Below the pieces are notes generated by a model that had not been told where the DNA came from, did no database searches, and saw only the letters and a program-made list of their open reading frames with translations. From Sympetrum striolatum (taxonomy: Eukaryota; Arthropoda; Insecta; Odonata; Libellulidae), in assembly GCA_947579665.1 (NCBI GenBank), contig OX388343.1, positions 90,562,254 to 90,626,253 on the forward strand: a stretch of DNA of 64,000 nt. The letters run 5' to 3'. Each line of letters begins with the position of its first letter. Position 1 is the first letter of the stretch. Positions 36,664 to 50,655 of the stretch are shown here, piece by piece. Both the position numbers and the translations under genes were made by a program.

Positions 36664-37837
36664 CGGTGACGTATTTCCTCTTCTTAAATTGCCCGCGAAA
36701 AATTAAATTCCTTGGATAATATTTGGAAATATCACGTTAAATCTTCTGAACGAGTCCCATTTCGACTACGTTCATAATTATAATCAAAATATCATAATAA
36801 ATCGTATTTACAGCAATTTTAACTTAAGAGGAAAATAAAGATCACTAAAAGAGACGCTTTCATTCATTCGCAATGCCCACACTACGCAGAATCACTTTTT
36901 GAAGATTCAAATGGCCCACCTACCCATAATGCATCGTGGGAAAGAAAAGTAGGGAACTCGGATAAAAATTACGATTTTTGATGGCCTGTTACGGCCGAAT
37001 GGGTGCAGATTTTTCCACAAAACTTTATAATTTTGTTTTTTAAATTCTTTAGTTTACTTTTGACCTCGGAAAAAGCTTACGATGCTGCTCCAAGTCTATC
37101 CACGAATGTGCTGAATGGACATTGAAATGTGTTGAATTGCAAAGGGAATATGCAATAAAAAATGTTTCATAGAAATTAATCACGTAATACGGAAGATTTC
37201 TGATTATTAAGCTCGCGAAATTAATCCATATCGTACTTATTGTTGAAACTACAATGGGAGAAATAAAGATGGGAGTCGATAACGTAAGACGTACGAGGTG
37301 CAGCGAATGGCATGACCGCATTCCTGAAGGTGCGCATCAAATTCGCGGCAAAATTAAATTTCAATGTCCCGAGCTCGAATTTCGGGGTGCCCATTTCTTT
37401 TGATGCGGCGTTATTTTCGAGTAAATGCGGTATTATGTAATTGATTCATGCATCATAAGGAACCTGCGTCATCTTGTATAAAATGGGGAAAGAAAACTGC
37501 TCAATAATCGTCGAAAAATAATGCTGTGTCATTATATGATCTTAAATAAATACGTTATATCTCGAAAAAAGGTTTTTCGGTAAAAGCAATGAGTATACCT
37601 GTATTAAACGTATCAGAAGATAATAAATAGATTAGCTTAAAATCGAGCCAAAACTTGAATTCGTTTTCCTGGATGAAACTTTTGAATTTTATGCTAACTT
37701 TGAAAGTAAAGGTAAATTAAAATCAAAGTTTGCTATTTTAAAGGAAAGCCGGACTTCTTTTAATTAGATTCAAGTCTATCGTAATTTTTTCACGCATTTC
37801 TTTGTACTCCGTACGAAAAACGGACAAGAAAAAAGTC

Positions 37838-37920
37838 TGACGGGACCGGGAATCGAACCCGGGATCTTCCTCTCCATGGGACAGTTGGAAGAGTGCCTTA
37901 ACCAGCTCGGCCATCCGGCC
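37838..37920 (-). tRNA. tRNA-like 1 of U8
   Basis: Intact T stem. Shifted by the 9-bp insertion private to this unit. Confidence 0.52.
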
Positions 37921-37951
37921 AGCAAACATTTCTCACGCCGGTTTGAGCTCG

Positions 37952-38025
37952 GGCCAGATAGCCTAGATGGTTAAAGCTCTCTTCCAGAGAGACGAAGATC
38001 CCGGGTTCGATACCCGGCCCCGTCA
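37952..38025 (+). tRNA. tRNA-like 2 of U8
   Basis: Same boxes and T7 terminator as in U1. Confidence 0.52.
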
Positions 38026-39494
38026 GACTTTTTTTCAGTTCGTTTTTCATTGGAAATTTTCCTGGGTGCTTGCCGTTATGTGCAATATACCTTTCCACAT
38101 AATCTTCTACATATCATCTATTTGTAAAGATAAATATTCAACGATTGACGAAAGCAGATTTAGTGAAGATCGCAAACGTTTCCCAGATTCAGTGATTGTA
38201 ATCTTTGGGTGAGCTGTGAAGTTGCATCTAAATTTCCAACATGGCATGCCTAATCAAAAAGGTAAAGCCTGTTTCTACGCAAGAAGTGATTGATTTATTG
38301 TTTTTCGAGTGCCTCCATTGGGGGTAAGATTCAATCTTTGTGTCGTAGGTGCTTTACGTTTGTTTCTGAATTATGATTACATTAGTGTTATTTTGAGAGT
38401 GATATTTCTTGACCTATTTCTGTGGTGTTTAATCATCCTTTATCCTTGAGTGCAATTTTCGAAATATCTCCTTATTTATGTGATCTTCGAATATTTGTAG
38501 ACTTCATTACAAATTTCTTTTCTTTGTTCATTGGTTTGCGAATAAATATATCCTAACATTTGCAATCTAAATAAGATTATGAGGAATCAACACTGCAACA
38601 ATATTATTTATCAATTTAATTTCCCCGTTGAGATTCAACAGGCGCAATCTCTTGGTGCCCCACGCGATCTTTTCCTAAGGAATTTTTCGACTCCGCGATC
38701 TTTCTTTTTATATTTAAATGATGCGATCCTTTTAATGGGATATGGAAGCTGGATCGGAAGGTCCAGTTAACGGGTCAATGGATTATTGCTGAGTTCTTGT
38801 GGAAATATTAAAAACTAGTCCAATTTCGACTTGGTTTGATATATTTTGCTTAGCATATTAGGTCCAAATAACTTCAAATGCTTGCAAAATTCCCATTTCT
38901 CCCATCAATCTCCCATTCAATTGCAAATTGCTTAAAAAAATCAACTTTCATTCAACCTACCAAATATTATCCTTAAATTTTCCAAGTGTATACAATAGGC
39001 GTAACAGAGCTTTAACAAAAGCAAGAAATATATAGAACATTTTATCGAATATTCCTAGTTTTCCCTTATTTCTCCGTAAATTGCTTCAAAATGAAAATTG
39101 TTTATTATTTTTCGGACGGTCTCTTAATAACTAGTATAATATGAAAAGTTAACGAAAAATTTAACTAAAGAGAGGAATATAATTAAACATTTTGTCCAAA
39201 ATGGGAAGTTTCCGCCAATATCTTCGTAAATGCTTGAAAAATGAAATTTCTGTAAATATTTTGAACGACCAATATAAAAAACCACAAAGCGAGACAAAAT
39301 GTTTACTTGGATTCGAAGAGCCAAAGTAATTTGGGCTGAAATGCCGTATTCGCCAATTTCTTTGTAAACTGATTGTAAAAATGGTTTCTTTTATTTATTA
39401 ATTTCAAGTCCCACAAACATTCATTTTATGGAGTACTGCAAAAATAGATGTTAAAAAAACAATCAAACAAGACCATTCCACAATCAAAAAAAAT

Positions 39495-39576
39495 CAGACT
39501 AGCCTGGATTCGAACCCACGTCCGAGAGGCTAGAGCGAAACCTTGAGAGTGACGATAACCACTCGGCCACCATGGC
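39495..39576 (-). tRNA. tRNA-like 3 of U8
   Basis: Intact B box; T8 terminator. Confidence 0.5.
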
Positions 39577-40741
39577 CGGTGACGTATTTCCTCTTTTTAA
39601 ATTGCCCGCGAAAACTTAAATTCCTTGGATAATATTTGGAAATATCACGTTAAATCTTCTGAACGAGTCCCATTTCGACTACGTTCATAATTATAATCAA
39701 AATATCATAATAAATCGTATTTACAGCAATTTTAACTTAAGAGGAAAATAAAGATCACTAAAAGAGACGCTTTCATTCATTCGCAATGCCCACACTACGC
39801 AGAATCACTTTTTGAAGATTCAAATGGCCCACCTACCCATAATGCATCGTGGGAAAGAAAAGTAGGGAACTCGGATAAAAATTACGATTTTTGATGGCCT
39901 GTTACGGCCGAATGGGTGCAGATTTTTCCACAAAACTTTATAATTTTGTTTTTTAAATTCTTTAGTTTACTTTTGACCTCGGAAAAAGCTTACGATGCTG
40001 CTCCAAGTCTATCCACGAATGTGCTGAATGGACATTGAAATGTGTTGAATTGCAAAGGGAATATGCAATAAAAAATGTTTCATAGAAATTAATCACGTAA
40101 TACGGAAGATTTCTGATTATTAAGCTCGCGAAATTAATCCATATCGTACTTATTGTTGAAACTACAATGGGAGAAATAAAGATGGGAGTCGATAACGTAA
40201 GACGTACGAGGTGCAGCGAATGGCATGACCGCATTCCTGAAGGTGCGCATCAAATTCGCGGAAAAATTAAATTTCAATGTCCCGAGCTCGAATTTCGGGG
40301 TGCCCATTTCTTTTGATGCGGCGTTATTTTCGAGTAAATGCGGTATTATGTAATTGATTCATGCATCATAAGGAATCTGCGTCATCTTGTATAAAACGGG
40401 GAAAGAAAACTGCTCAATAATCGTCGAAAAATAATGCTGTGTCATTATATGATCTTAAATAAATACGTTATATCTCGAAAAAAGGTTTTTCGGTAAAAGC
40501 AATGAGTATACCTGTATTAAACGTATCAGAAGATAATAAATAGATTAGCTTAAAATCGAGCCAAAACTTGAATTCGTTTTCCTGGATCTATTTTATGCTA
40601 ACTTTGAAAGTAAAGGTAAATTAAAATCAAAGTTTGCTATTTTAAAGGAAAACCGGACTTCTTTTAATTAGATTCAAGTCTATCGTAATTTTTTCACGCA
40701 TTTCTTTGTACTCCGTACGAAAAACGGGCAAGAAAAAAGTC

Positions 40742-40824
40742 TGACGGGACCGGGAATCGAACCCGGGATCTTCCTCTCCATGGGACAGTTGGAAGAGTGC
40801 CTTAACCAGCTCGGCCATCCGGCC
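40742..40824 (-). tRNA. tRNA-like 1 of U9
   Basis: Intact T stem, as in U1. Confidence 0.52.
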
Positions 40825-40855
40825 AGCAAACATTTCTCACGCCGGTTTGAGCTCG

Positions 40856-40929
40856 GGCCAGATAGCCTAGATGGTTAAAGCTCTCTTCCAGAGAGACGAA
40901 GATCCCGGGTTCGATACCCGGCCCCGTCA
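40856..40929 (+). tRNA. tRNA-like 2 of U9
   Basis: Same boxes and T7 terminator as in U1. Confidence 0.52.
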
Positions 40930-43231
40930 GACTTTTTTTCAGTTCGTTTTTCATTGGAAATTTTCCTGGGTGCTTGCCGTTATGTGCAATATACCTTTCC
41001 ACATAATCTTCTACATATCATCTATTTGTAAAGATAAATATTCAACGATTGACGAAAGCAGATTTAGTGAAGATCGCAAACGTTTCCCAGATTCAGTGAT
41101 TGTAATCTTTGGGTGAGCTGTGAAGTTGCATCTAAATTTCCAACATGGCATGCCTAATCAAAAAGGTAAAGCCTGTTTCTACGCAAGAAGTGATTGATTT
41201 ATTGTTTTTCGAGTGCCTCCATTGGGGGTAAGATTCAATCTTTGTGTCGTAGGTGCTTTACGTTTGTTTCTGAATTATGATTACATTAGTGTTATTTTGA
41301 GAGTGATATTTCTTGACCTATTTCTGTGGTGTTTAATCATCCTTTATCCTTGAGTGCAATTTTCGAAATATCTCCTTATTTATGTGATCTTCGAATATTT
41401 GTAGACTTCATTACAAATTTCTTTTCTTTGTTCATTGGTTTGCGAATAAATATATCCTAACATTTGCAATCTAAATAAGATTATGAGGAATCAACACTGC
41501 AACAATATTATTTATCAATTTAATTTCCCCGTTGAGATTCAACAGGCGCAATCTCTTGGTGCCCCACGCGATCTTTCCCTAAGGAATTTTTCGACTCCGC
41601 GATCTTTCTTTTTATATTTAAATGATGCGATCCTTTTAATGGGATATGGAAGCTGGATCGGAAGGTCCAGTTAACGGGTCAATGGATTATTGCTGAGTTC
41701 TTGTGGAAATATTCAAAACTAGTCCAATTTCGACTAGGTTACCTCTGTTTTTTAAAATATTTGGTCCGAAATAACGGCAAAAATGGTAAGTTTTCTCCCA
41801 TTTTATCGCAAATTGCTGGAAAAAATCTACTTTTCTTCAATATACCGGACATTCCGTGTAAATTTCCCATGCGAATCAAAATACGAATATCCGTACTGGA
41901 ATTTTAAGAAAAGTTAGAAATATATAGAATATTTTGACAAAGATTACCGGTTTTCTCTGACTTCTGCGTAAATCGCTTCAAAATGGAATTTGGTTATCAT
42001 TTCTCGGAATGTTCTCGTATATCCCTTCAAAACCTGTAAATTGGAATTAGTTAACAAATATTTTACGTAAAGGGAGCCAAATAAATCAAATATTTTGCCA
42101 GAATGCCAAGATTTCGCCAATTTCCTCCTAAATTGCTTGCAAAAAATGTAATTTTTGTCAATATTTTGTACGACCTCTTAGAAATCTTCAATGTGAGGAC
42201 ATGCTTGACTACGTATACTAGGTTTGAAGCTATAAAGAGAAGTAATTTAGGCAGAAATGCCGTATTCTCCGATTTCTTCCTAAACCGATGGTAAAAAAGG
42301 TTTATTTTATTTATTTTTCATCAAGTATATTTAGCACAAACATTCATTTTATAGGCAATGCTCTGTCTGATATCATAAACATCTTTAAAATGAGATCAAA
42401 TTCAACTATGAGTACTTGTGTTTTAAGCAAGTAAGCTCCATAAAACATAAAATTTGGGCCAAAATGCGAAGTTTTCGAAGATTTCTTCGTTATTTGTTGA
42501 TAAAATTGCCTTTAATTTATTTTTGCTGAGGTCTCGTGGAAATATTCAAAACGAGTCCAATTTCGACTTGGTTTGATATATTTTGCTTAGCATATAAGGT
42601 CCAAATAACTTCAAATGCTTGCAAAATTCCCATTTCTCCCATCAATCTCCCATTCAATTGCAAATTGCTTAAAAAAATCAACTTTCATTCAACCTACCAA
42701 ATATTATCTGTAAATTTTCCAAGTGTATACAATAGGCGTACCAGAGCTTTAACAAAAGCAAGAAATATATAGAACATTTTATCGAATATTCCTAGTTTTC
42801 CGTTATTTCTCCGTAAATTGCTTCAAAATAAAAATTGTTTATTATTTTTCGGACGGTCTCTTAATAACTAGTATAATACGAAAAGTTAACGAAAAATTTA
42901 ACTAAAGAGAGGAATATAATTAAACATTTTGTCCAAAATGGGAAGTTTCCGCCAATATCTTCGTAAATGCTTGAAAAATGAAATTTCTGTAAATATTTTG
43001 AACGACCAATATAAAAAACCACAAAGTGAGACAAAATGTTTACTTGGATTCGAAGAGCCAAAGTAATTTGGGCTGAAATGCCGTATTCGCCAATTTCTTT
43101 GTAAACTGATTGTAAAAATGGATTCTTTTATTTATTAATTTCAAGTCCCACAAACATTCATTTTATGGAGTACTGCAAAAATAGATGTTAAAAAAACAAT
43201 TAAACAAGACCATTCCACAATCAAAAAAAAA

Positions 43232-43313
43232 TAGACTAGCCTGGATTCGAATCCACATCCGAGAGGCTAGAGCGAAACCTTGAGAGTGACGATAACCACT
43301 CGGCCACCATGGC
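43232..43313 (-). tRNA. tRNA-like 3 of U9, B-box variant
   Basis: G53 changed to A; T9 follows. Confidence 0.45.
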
Positions 43314-44478
43314 CGGTGACGTATTTCCTCTTCTTAAATTGCCCGCGAAAAATTAAATTCCTTGGATAATATTTGGAAATATCACGTTAAATCTTCTGAA
43401 CGAGTCCCATTTCGACTACGTTCATAATTATAATCAAAATATCATAATAAATCGTATTTACAGCAATTTTAACTTAAGAGGAAAATAAAGATCACTAAAA
43501 GAGACGCTTTCATTCATTCGCAATGCCCACACTACGCAGAATCACTTTTTGAAGATTCAAATGGCCCACCTACCCATAATGCATCGTGGGAAAGAAAAGT
43601 AGGGAACTCGGATAAAAATTACGATTTTTGATGGCCTGTTACGGCCGAATGGGTGCAGATTTTTCCACAAAACTTTATAATTTTGTTTTTTAAATTCTTT
43701 AGTTTACTTTTGACCTCGGAAAAAGCTTACGATGCTGCTCCAAGTCTATCCACGAATGTGCTGAATGGACATTGAAATGTGTTGAATTGCAAAGGGAATA
43801 TGCAATAAAAAATGTTTCATAGAAATTAATCACGTAATACGGAAGATTTCTGATTATTAAGCTCGCGAAATTAATCCATATCGTACTTATTGTTGAAACT
43901 ACAATGGGAGAAATAAAGATGGGAGTCGATAACGTAAGACGTACGAGGTGCAGCGAATGGCATGACCGCATTCCTGAAGGTGCGCATCAAATTCGCGGCA
44001 AAATTAAATTTCAATGTCCCGAGCTCGAATTTCGGGGTGCCCATTTCTTTTGATGCGGCGTTATTTTCGAGTAAATGCGGTATTATGTAATTGATTCATG
44101 CATCATAAGGAACCTGCGTCATCTTGTATAAAATGGGGAAAGAAAACTGCTCAATAATCGTCGAAAAATAATGCTGTGTCATTATATGATCTTAAATAAA
44201 TACGTTATATCTCGAAAAAAGGTTTTTCGGTAAAAGCAATGAGTATACCTGTATTAAACGTATCAGAAGATAATAAATAGATTAGCTTAAAATCGAGCCA
44301 AAACTTGAATTCGTTTTCCTGGATCTATTTTATGCTAACTTTGAAAGTAAAGGTAAATTAAAATCAAAGTTTGCTATTTTAAAGGAAAACCGGACTTCTT
44401 TTAATTAGATTCAAGTCTATCGTAATTTTTTCACGCATTTCTTTGTACTCCGTACGAAAAACGGGCAAGAAAAAAGTC

Positions 44479-44561
44479 TGACGGGACCGGGAATCGAACC
44501 CGGGATCTTCCTCTCCATGGGACAGTTGGAAGAGTGCCTTAACCAGCTCGGCCATCCGGCC
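44479..44561 (-). tRNA. tRNA-like 1 of U10
   Basis: Intact T stem, as in U1. Confidence 0.52.
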
Positions 44562-44592
44562 AGCAAACATTTCTCACGCCGGTTTGAGCTCG

Positions 44593-44666
44593 GGCCAGAT
44601 AGCCTAGATGGTTAAAGCTCTCTTCCAGAGAGACGAAGATCCCGGGTTCGATACCCGGCCCCGTCA
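44593..44666 (+). tRNA. tRNA-like 2 of U10
   Basis: Same boxes and T7 terminator as in U1. Confidence 0.52.
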
Positions 44667-46968
44667 GACTTTTTTTCAGTTCGTTTTTCATTGGAAATTT
44701 TCCTGGGTGCTTGCCGTTATGTGCAATATACCTTTCCACATAATCTTCTACATATCATCTATTTGTAAAGATAAATATTCAACGATTGACGAAAGCAGAT
44801 TTAGTGAAGATCGCAAACGTTTCCCAGATTCAGTGATTGTAATCTTTGGGTGAGCTGTGAAGTTGCATCTAAATTTCCAACATGGCATGCCTAATCAAAA
44901 AGGTAAAGCCTGTTTCTACGCAAGAAGTGATTGATTTATTGTTTTTCGAGTGCCTCCATTGGGGGTAAGATTCAATCTTTGTGTCGTAGGTGCTTTACGT
45001 TTGTTTCTGAATTATGATTACATTAGTGTTATTTTGAGAGTGATATTTCTTGACCTATTTCTGTGGTGTTTAATCATCCTTTATCCTTGAGTGCAATTTT
45101 CGAAATATCTCCTTATTTATGTGATCTTCGAATATTTGTAGACTTCATTACAAATTTCTTTTCTTTGTTCATTGGTTTGCGAATAAATATATCCTAACAT
45201 TTGCAATCTAAATAAGATTATGAGGAATCAACACTGCAACAATATTATTTATCAATTTAATTTCCCCGTTGAGATTCAACAGGCGCAATCTCTTGGTGCC
45301 CCACGCGATCTTTCCCTAAGGAATTTTTCGACTCCGCGATCTTTCTTTTTATATTTAAATGATGCGATCCTTTTAATGGGATATGGAAGCTGGATCGGAA
45401 GGTCCAGTTAACGGGTCAATGGATTATTGCTGAGTTCTTGTGGAAATATTCAAAACTAGTCCAATTTCGACTAGGTTACCTCTGTTTTTTAAAATATTAG
45501 GTCCGAAATAACGGCAAAAATGGTAAGTTTTCTCCCATTTTATCGCAAATTGCTGGAAAAAATCTACTTTTCTTCAATATACCGGACATTCCGTATAAAT
45601 TTCCCATGCGAATCCAAATACGAATAGCCGTACTGGAATTTTAAGAAAAGTTAGAAATATATAGAATATTTTGACAAAGATTACCGGTTTTCTCTGACTT
45701 CTGCGTAAATCGCTTCAAAATGGAATTTGGTTATCATTTCTCGGAATGTTCTCGTATATCCCTTCAAAACCTGTAAATTGGAATTAGTTAACAAATATTT
45801 TACGTAAAGGGAGCAAAATAAATCAAATATTTTGCCAGAATGCCAAGATTTCGCCAATTTCCTCCTAAATTGCTTGCAAAAAATGTAATTTTTGTCAATA
45901 TTTTGTACGACCTCTTAGAAATCTTCAAAGTGAGGACATGCTTGACTACGTATACTAGGTTTGAAGCTATAAAGAGAAGTAATTTAGGCAGAAATGCCGT
46001 ATTCTCCGATTTCTTCCTAAACCGATGGTAAAAAAGGTTTATTTTATTTATTTTTCATCAAGTATATTTAGCACAAACATTCATTTTATAGGCAATGCTC
46101 TGTCTGATATCATAAACATCTTTAAAATGAGATCAAATTCAACTATGAGTACTTGTGTTTTAAGCAAGTAAGCTCCATAAAACATAAAATTTGGGCCAAA
46201 ATGCGAAGTTTTCGAAGATTTCTTCGTTATTTGTTGATAAAATTGCCTTTAATTTATTTTTGCTGAGGTCTCGTGGAAATATTCAAAACGAGTCCAATTT
46301 CGACTTGGTTTGATATATTTTGCTTAGCATATTAGGTCCAAATAACTTCAAATGCTTGCAAAATTCCCATTTCTCCCATCAATCTCCCATTCAATTGCAA
46401 ATTGCTTAAAAAAATCAACTTTCATTCAACCTACCAAATATTATCTGTAGATTTTCCAAGTGTATACAATAGGCGTACCAGAGCTTTAACAAAAGCAAGA
46501 AATATATAGAACATTTTATCGAATATTCCTAGTTTTCCGTTATTTCTCCGTAAATTGCTTCAAAATAAAAATTGTTTATTATTTTTCGGACGGTCTCTTA
46601 ATAACTAGTATAATACGAAAAGTTAACGAAATATTTAACTAAAGAGAGGAATATAATTAAACATTTTGTCCAAAATGGGAAGTTTCCGCCAATATCTTCG
46701 TAAATGCTTGAAAAATGAAATTTCTGTAAATATTTTGAACGACCAATATAAAAAACCACAAAGCGAGACAAAATGTTTACTTGGATTCGAAGAGCCAAAG
46801 TAATTTGGGCTGAAATGCCGTATTCGCCAATTTCTTTGTAAACTGATTGTAAAAATGGTTTCTTTTATTTATTAATTCCAAGTCCCACAAACATTCATTT
46901 TATGGAGTACTGCAAAAATAGATGATAAAAAAACAATCAAACAAGACCATTCCACAATCAAAAAAAAT

Positions 46969-47050
46969 CAGACTAGCCTGGATTCGAACCCACGTTCGAG
47001 AGGCTAGAGTGAAACCTTGAGAGTGACGATAACCACTCGGCCACCATGGC
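46969..47050 (-). tRNA. tRNA-like 3 of U10
   Basis: Intact B box, with two private changes in the variable region (plus strand CGTTCG and AGTGAAACC). Confidence 0.48.
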
Positions 47051-48215
47051 CGGTGACGTATTTCCTCTTCTTAAATTGCCCGCGAAAAATTAAATTCCTT
47101 GGATAATATTTGGAAATATCACGTTAAATCTTCTGAACGAGTCCCATTTCGACTACGTTCATAATTATAATCAAAATATCATAATAAATCGTATTTACAG
47201 CAATTTTAACTTAAGAGGAAAATAAAGATCACTAAAAGAGACGCTTTCATTCATTCGCAATGCCCACACTACGCAGAATCACTTTTTGAAGATTCAAATG
47301 GCCCACCTACCCATAATGCATCGTGGGAAAGAAAAGTAGGGAACTCGGATAAAAATTACGATTTTTGATGGCCTGTTACGGCCGAATGGGTGCAGATTTT
47401 TCCACAAAACTTTATAATTTTGTTTTTTAAATTCTTTAGTTTACTTTTGACCTCGGAAAAAGCTTACGATGCTGCTCCAAGTCTATCCACGAATGTGCTG
47501 AATGGACATTGAAATGTGTTGAATTGCAAAGGGAATATGCAATAAAAAATGTTTCATAGAAATTAATCACGTAATACGGAAGATTTCTGATTATTAAGCT
47601 CGCGAAATAAATCCATATCGTACTTATTGTTGAAACTACAATGGGAGAAATAAAGATGGGAGTCGATAACGTAAGACGTACGAGGTGCAGCGAATGGCAT
47701 GACCGCATTCCTGAAGGTGCGCATCAAATTCGCGGAAAAATTAAATTTCAATGTCCCGAGCTCGAATTTCGGGGTGCCCATTTCTTTTGATGCGGCGTTA
47801 TTTTCGAGTAAATGCGGTATTATGTAATTGATTCATGCATCATAAGGAACCTGCGTCATCTTGTATAAAATGGGGAAAGAAAACTGCTCAATAATCGTCG
47901 AAAAATAATGCTGTGTCATTATATGATCTTAAATAAATATGTTATATCTCGAAAAAAGGTTTTTCGGTAAAAGCAATGAGTATACCTGTATTAAACGTAT
48001 CAGAAGATAATAAATAGATTAGCTTAAAATCGAGCCAAAACTTGAATTCGTTTTCCTGGATCTATTTTATGCTAACTTTGAAAGTAAAGGTAAATTAAAA
48101 TCAAAGTTTGCTATTTTAAAGGAAAACCGGACTTCTTTTAATTAGATTCAAGTCTATCGTAATTTTTTCACGCATTTCTTTGTACTCCGTACGAAAAACG
48201 GGCAAGAAAAAAGTC

Positions 48216-48298
48216 TGACGGGACCGGGAATCGAACCCGGGATCTTCCTCTCCATGGGACAGTTGGAAGAGTGCCTTAACCAGCTCGGCCATCCGGCC
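48216..48298 (-). tRNA. tRNA-like 1 of U11
   Basis: Intact T stem, as in U1. Confidence 0.52.
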
Positions 48299-48329
48299 AG
48301 CAAACATTTCTCACGCCGGTTTGAGCTCG

Positions 48330-48403
48330 GGCCAGATAGCCTAGATGGTTAAAGCTCTCTTCCAGAGAGACGAAGATCCCGGGTTCGATACCCGGCCCCG
48401 TCA
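48330..48403 (+). tRNA. tRNA-like 2 of U11
   Basis: Same boxes and T7 terminator as in U1. Confidence 0.52.
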
Positions 48404-50655
48404 GACTTTTTTTCAGTTCGTTTTTCATTGGAAATTTTCCTGGGTGCTTGCCGTTATGTGCAATATACCTTTCCACATAATCTTCTACATATCATTTATT
48501 TGTAAAGATAAATATTCAACGATTGACGAAAGCAGATTTAGTGAAGATCGCAAACGTTTCCCAGATTCAGTGATTGTAATCTTTGGGTGAGCTGTGAAGT
48601 TGCATCTAAATTTCCAACATGGCATGCCTAATCAAAAAGGTAAAGCCTGTTTCTACGCAAGAAGTGATTGATTTATTGTTTTTCGAGTGCCTCCATTGGG
48701 GGTAAGATTCAATCTTTGTGTCGTAGGTGCTTTACGTTTGTTTCTGAATTATGATTACATTAGTGTTATTTTGAGAGTGATATTTCTTGACCTATTTCTG
48801 TGGTGTTTAATCATCCTTTATCCTTGAGTGCAATTTTCGAAATATCTCCTTATTTATGTGATCTTCGAATATTTGTAGACTTCATTACAAATTTCTTTTC
48901 TTTGTTCATTGGTTTGCGAATAAATATATCCTAACATTTGCAATCTAAATAAGATTATGAGGAATCAACACTGCAACAATATTATTTATCAATTTAATTT
49001 CCCCGTTGAGATTCAACAGGCGCAATCTCTTGGTGCCCCACGCGATCTTTTCCTAAGGAATTTTTCGACTCCGCGATCTTTCTTTTTATATTTAAATGAT
49101 GCGATCCTTTTAATGGGATATGGAAGCTGGATCGGAAGGTCCAGTTAACGGGTCAATGGATTATTGCTGAGTTCTTGTGGAAATATTCAAAACTAGTCCA
49201 ATTTCGACTAGGTTACCTCTGTTTTTTAAAATATTAGGTCCGAAATAACGGCAAAAATGGTAAGTTTTCTCCCATTTTATCGCAAATTGCTGGAAAAAAT
49301 CTACTTTTCTTCAATATACCGGACATTCCGTATAAATTTCCCATGCGAATCAAAATACGAATAGCCGTACTGGAATTTTAAGAAAAGTTAGAAATATATA
49401 GAATATTTTGACAAAGATTACCGGTTTTCTCTGACTTCTGCGTAAATCGCTTCAAAATGGAATTTGGTTATCATTTCTCGGAATGTTCTCGTATATCCCT
49501 TCAAAACCTGTAAATTGGAATTAGTTAACAAATATTTTACGTAAAGGGAGCAAAATAAATCAAATATTTTGCCAGAATGCCAAGATTTCGCCAATTTCCT
49601 CCTAAATTGCTTGCAAAAAATGTAATTTTTGTCAATATTTTGTACGACCTCTTAGAAATCTTCAAAGTGAGGACATGCTTGACTACGTATACTAGGTTTG
49701 AAGCTATAAAGAGAAGTAATTTAGGCAGAAATGCCGTATTCTCCGATTTCTTCCTAAACCGATGGTAAAAAAGGTTTATTTTATTTATTTTTCATCAAGT
49801 ATATTTAGCACAAACATTCATTTTATAGGCAATGCTCTGTCTGATATCATAAACATCTTTAAAATGAGATCAAATTCAACTATGAGTACTTGTGTTTTAA
49901 GCAAGTAAGCTCCATAAAACATAAAATTTGGGCCAAAATGCGAAGTTTTCGAAGATTTCTTCGTTATTTGTTGATAAAATTGCCTTTAATTTATTTTTGC
50001 TGAGGTCTCGTGGAAATATTCAAAACGAGTCCAATTTCGACTTGGTTTGATATATTTTGCTTAGCATATTAGGTCCAAATAACTTCAAATGCTTGCAAAA
50101 TTCCCATTTCTCCCATCAATCTCCCATTCAATTGCAAATTGCTTAAAAAAATCAACTTTCATTCAACCTACCAAATATTATCTGTAAATTTTCCAAGTGT
50201 ATACAATAGGCGTACCAGAGCTTTAACAAAAGCAAGAAATATATAGAACATTTTATCGAATATTCCTAGTTTTCCGTTATTTCTCCGTAAATTGCTTCAA
50301 AATAAAAATTGTTTATTATTTTTCGGACGGTCTCTTAATAACTAGTATAATACGAAAAGTTAACGAAAAATTTAACTAAAGAGAGGAATATAATTAAACA
50401 TTTTGTCCAAAATGGGAAGTTTCCGCCAATATCTTCGTAAATGCTTGAAAAATGAAATTTCTGTAAATATTTTGAACGACCAATATAAAAAACCACAAAG
50501 TGAGACAAAATGTTTACTTGGATTCGAAGAGCCAAAGTAATTTGGGCTGAAATGCCGTATTCGCCAATTTCTTTGTAAACTGATTGTAAAAATGGATTCT
50601 TTTATTTATTAATTTCAAGTCCCACAAACATTCATTTTATGGAGTACTGCAAAAA

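Larger units (their letters stand above)
27809..36683. repeat. Satellite unit U7 with full Helitron insertion (8875 bp)
   Basis: Canonical unit interrupted between 31393 and 36533 by a 5139-bp Helitron. On either side the unit reads GCAAAAA and TAGATGTT, which are contiguous in canonical units. Confidence 0.95.
36684..39596. repeat. Satellite unit U8, 833-bp deletion type (2913 bp)
   Basis: Same deletion as U6, with a private 9-bp net insertion near 37675-37687 (GATGAAACTTTTGAATTTTA where others read GATCTATTTTA). Confidence 0.95.
39597..43333. repeat. Satellite unit U9, canonical (3737 bp)
   Basis: The first bases are preceded by CTCTTTTTAA instead of CTCTTCTTAA. Several private changes (near 41761, 41889, 42191 and 42594) lengthen otherwise meaningless frames. 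Confidence 0.95.
43334..47070. repeat. Satellite unit U10, canonical (3737 bp)
   Basis: Mosaic markers: CTGTAGATTTT as in U2/U4 together with GAAATATTT as in U3/U5, suggesting exchange or conversion between unit lineages. Confidence 0.95.
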
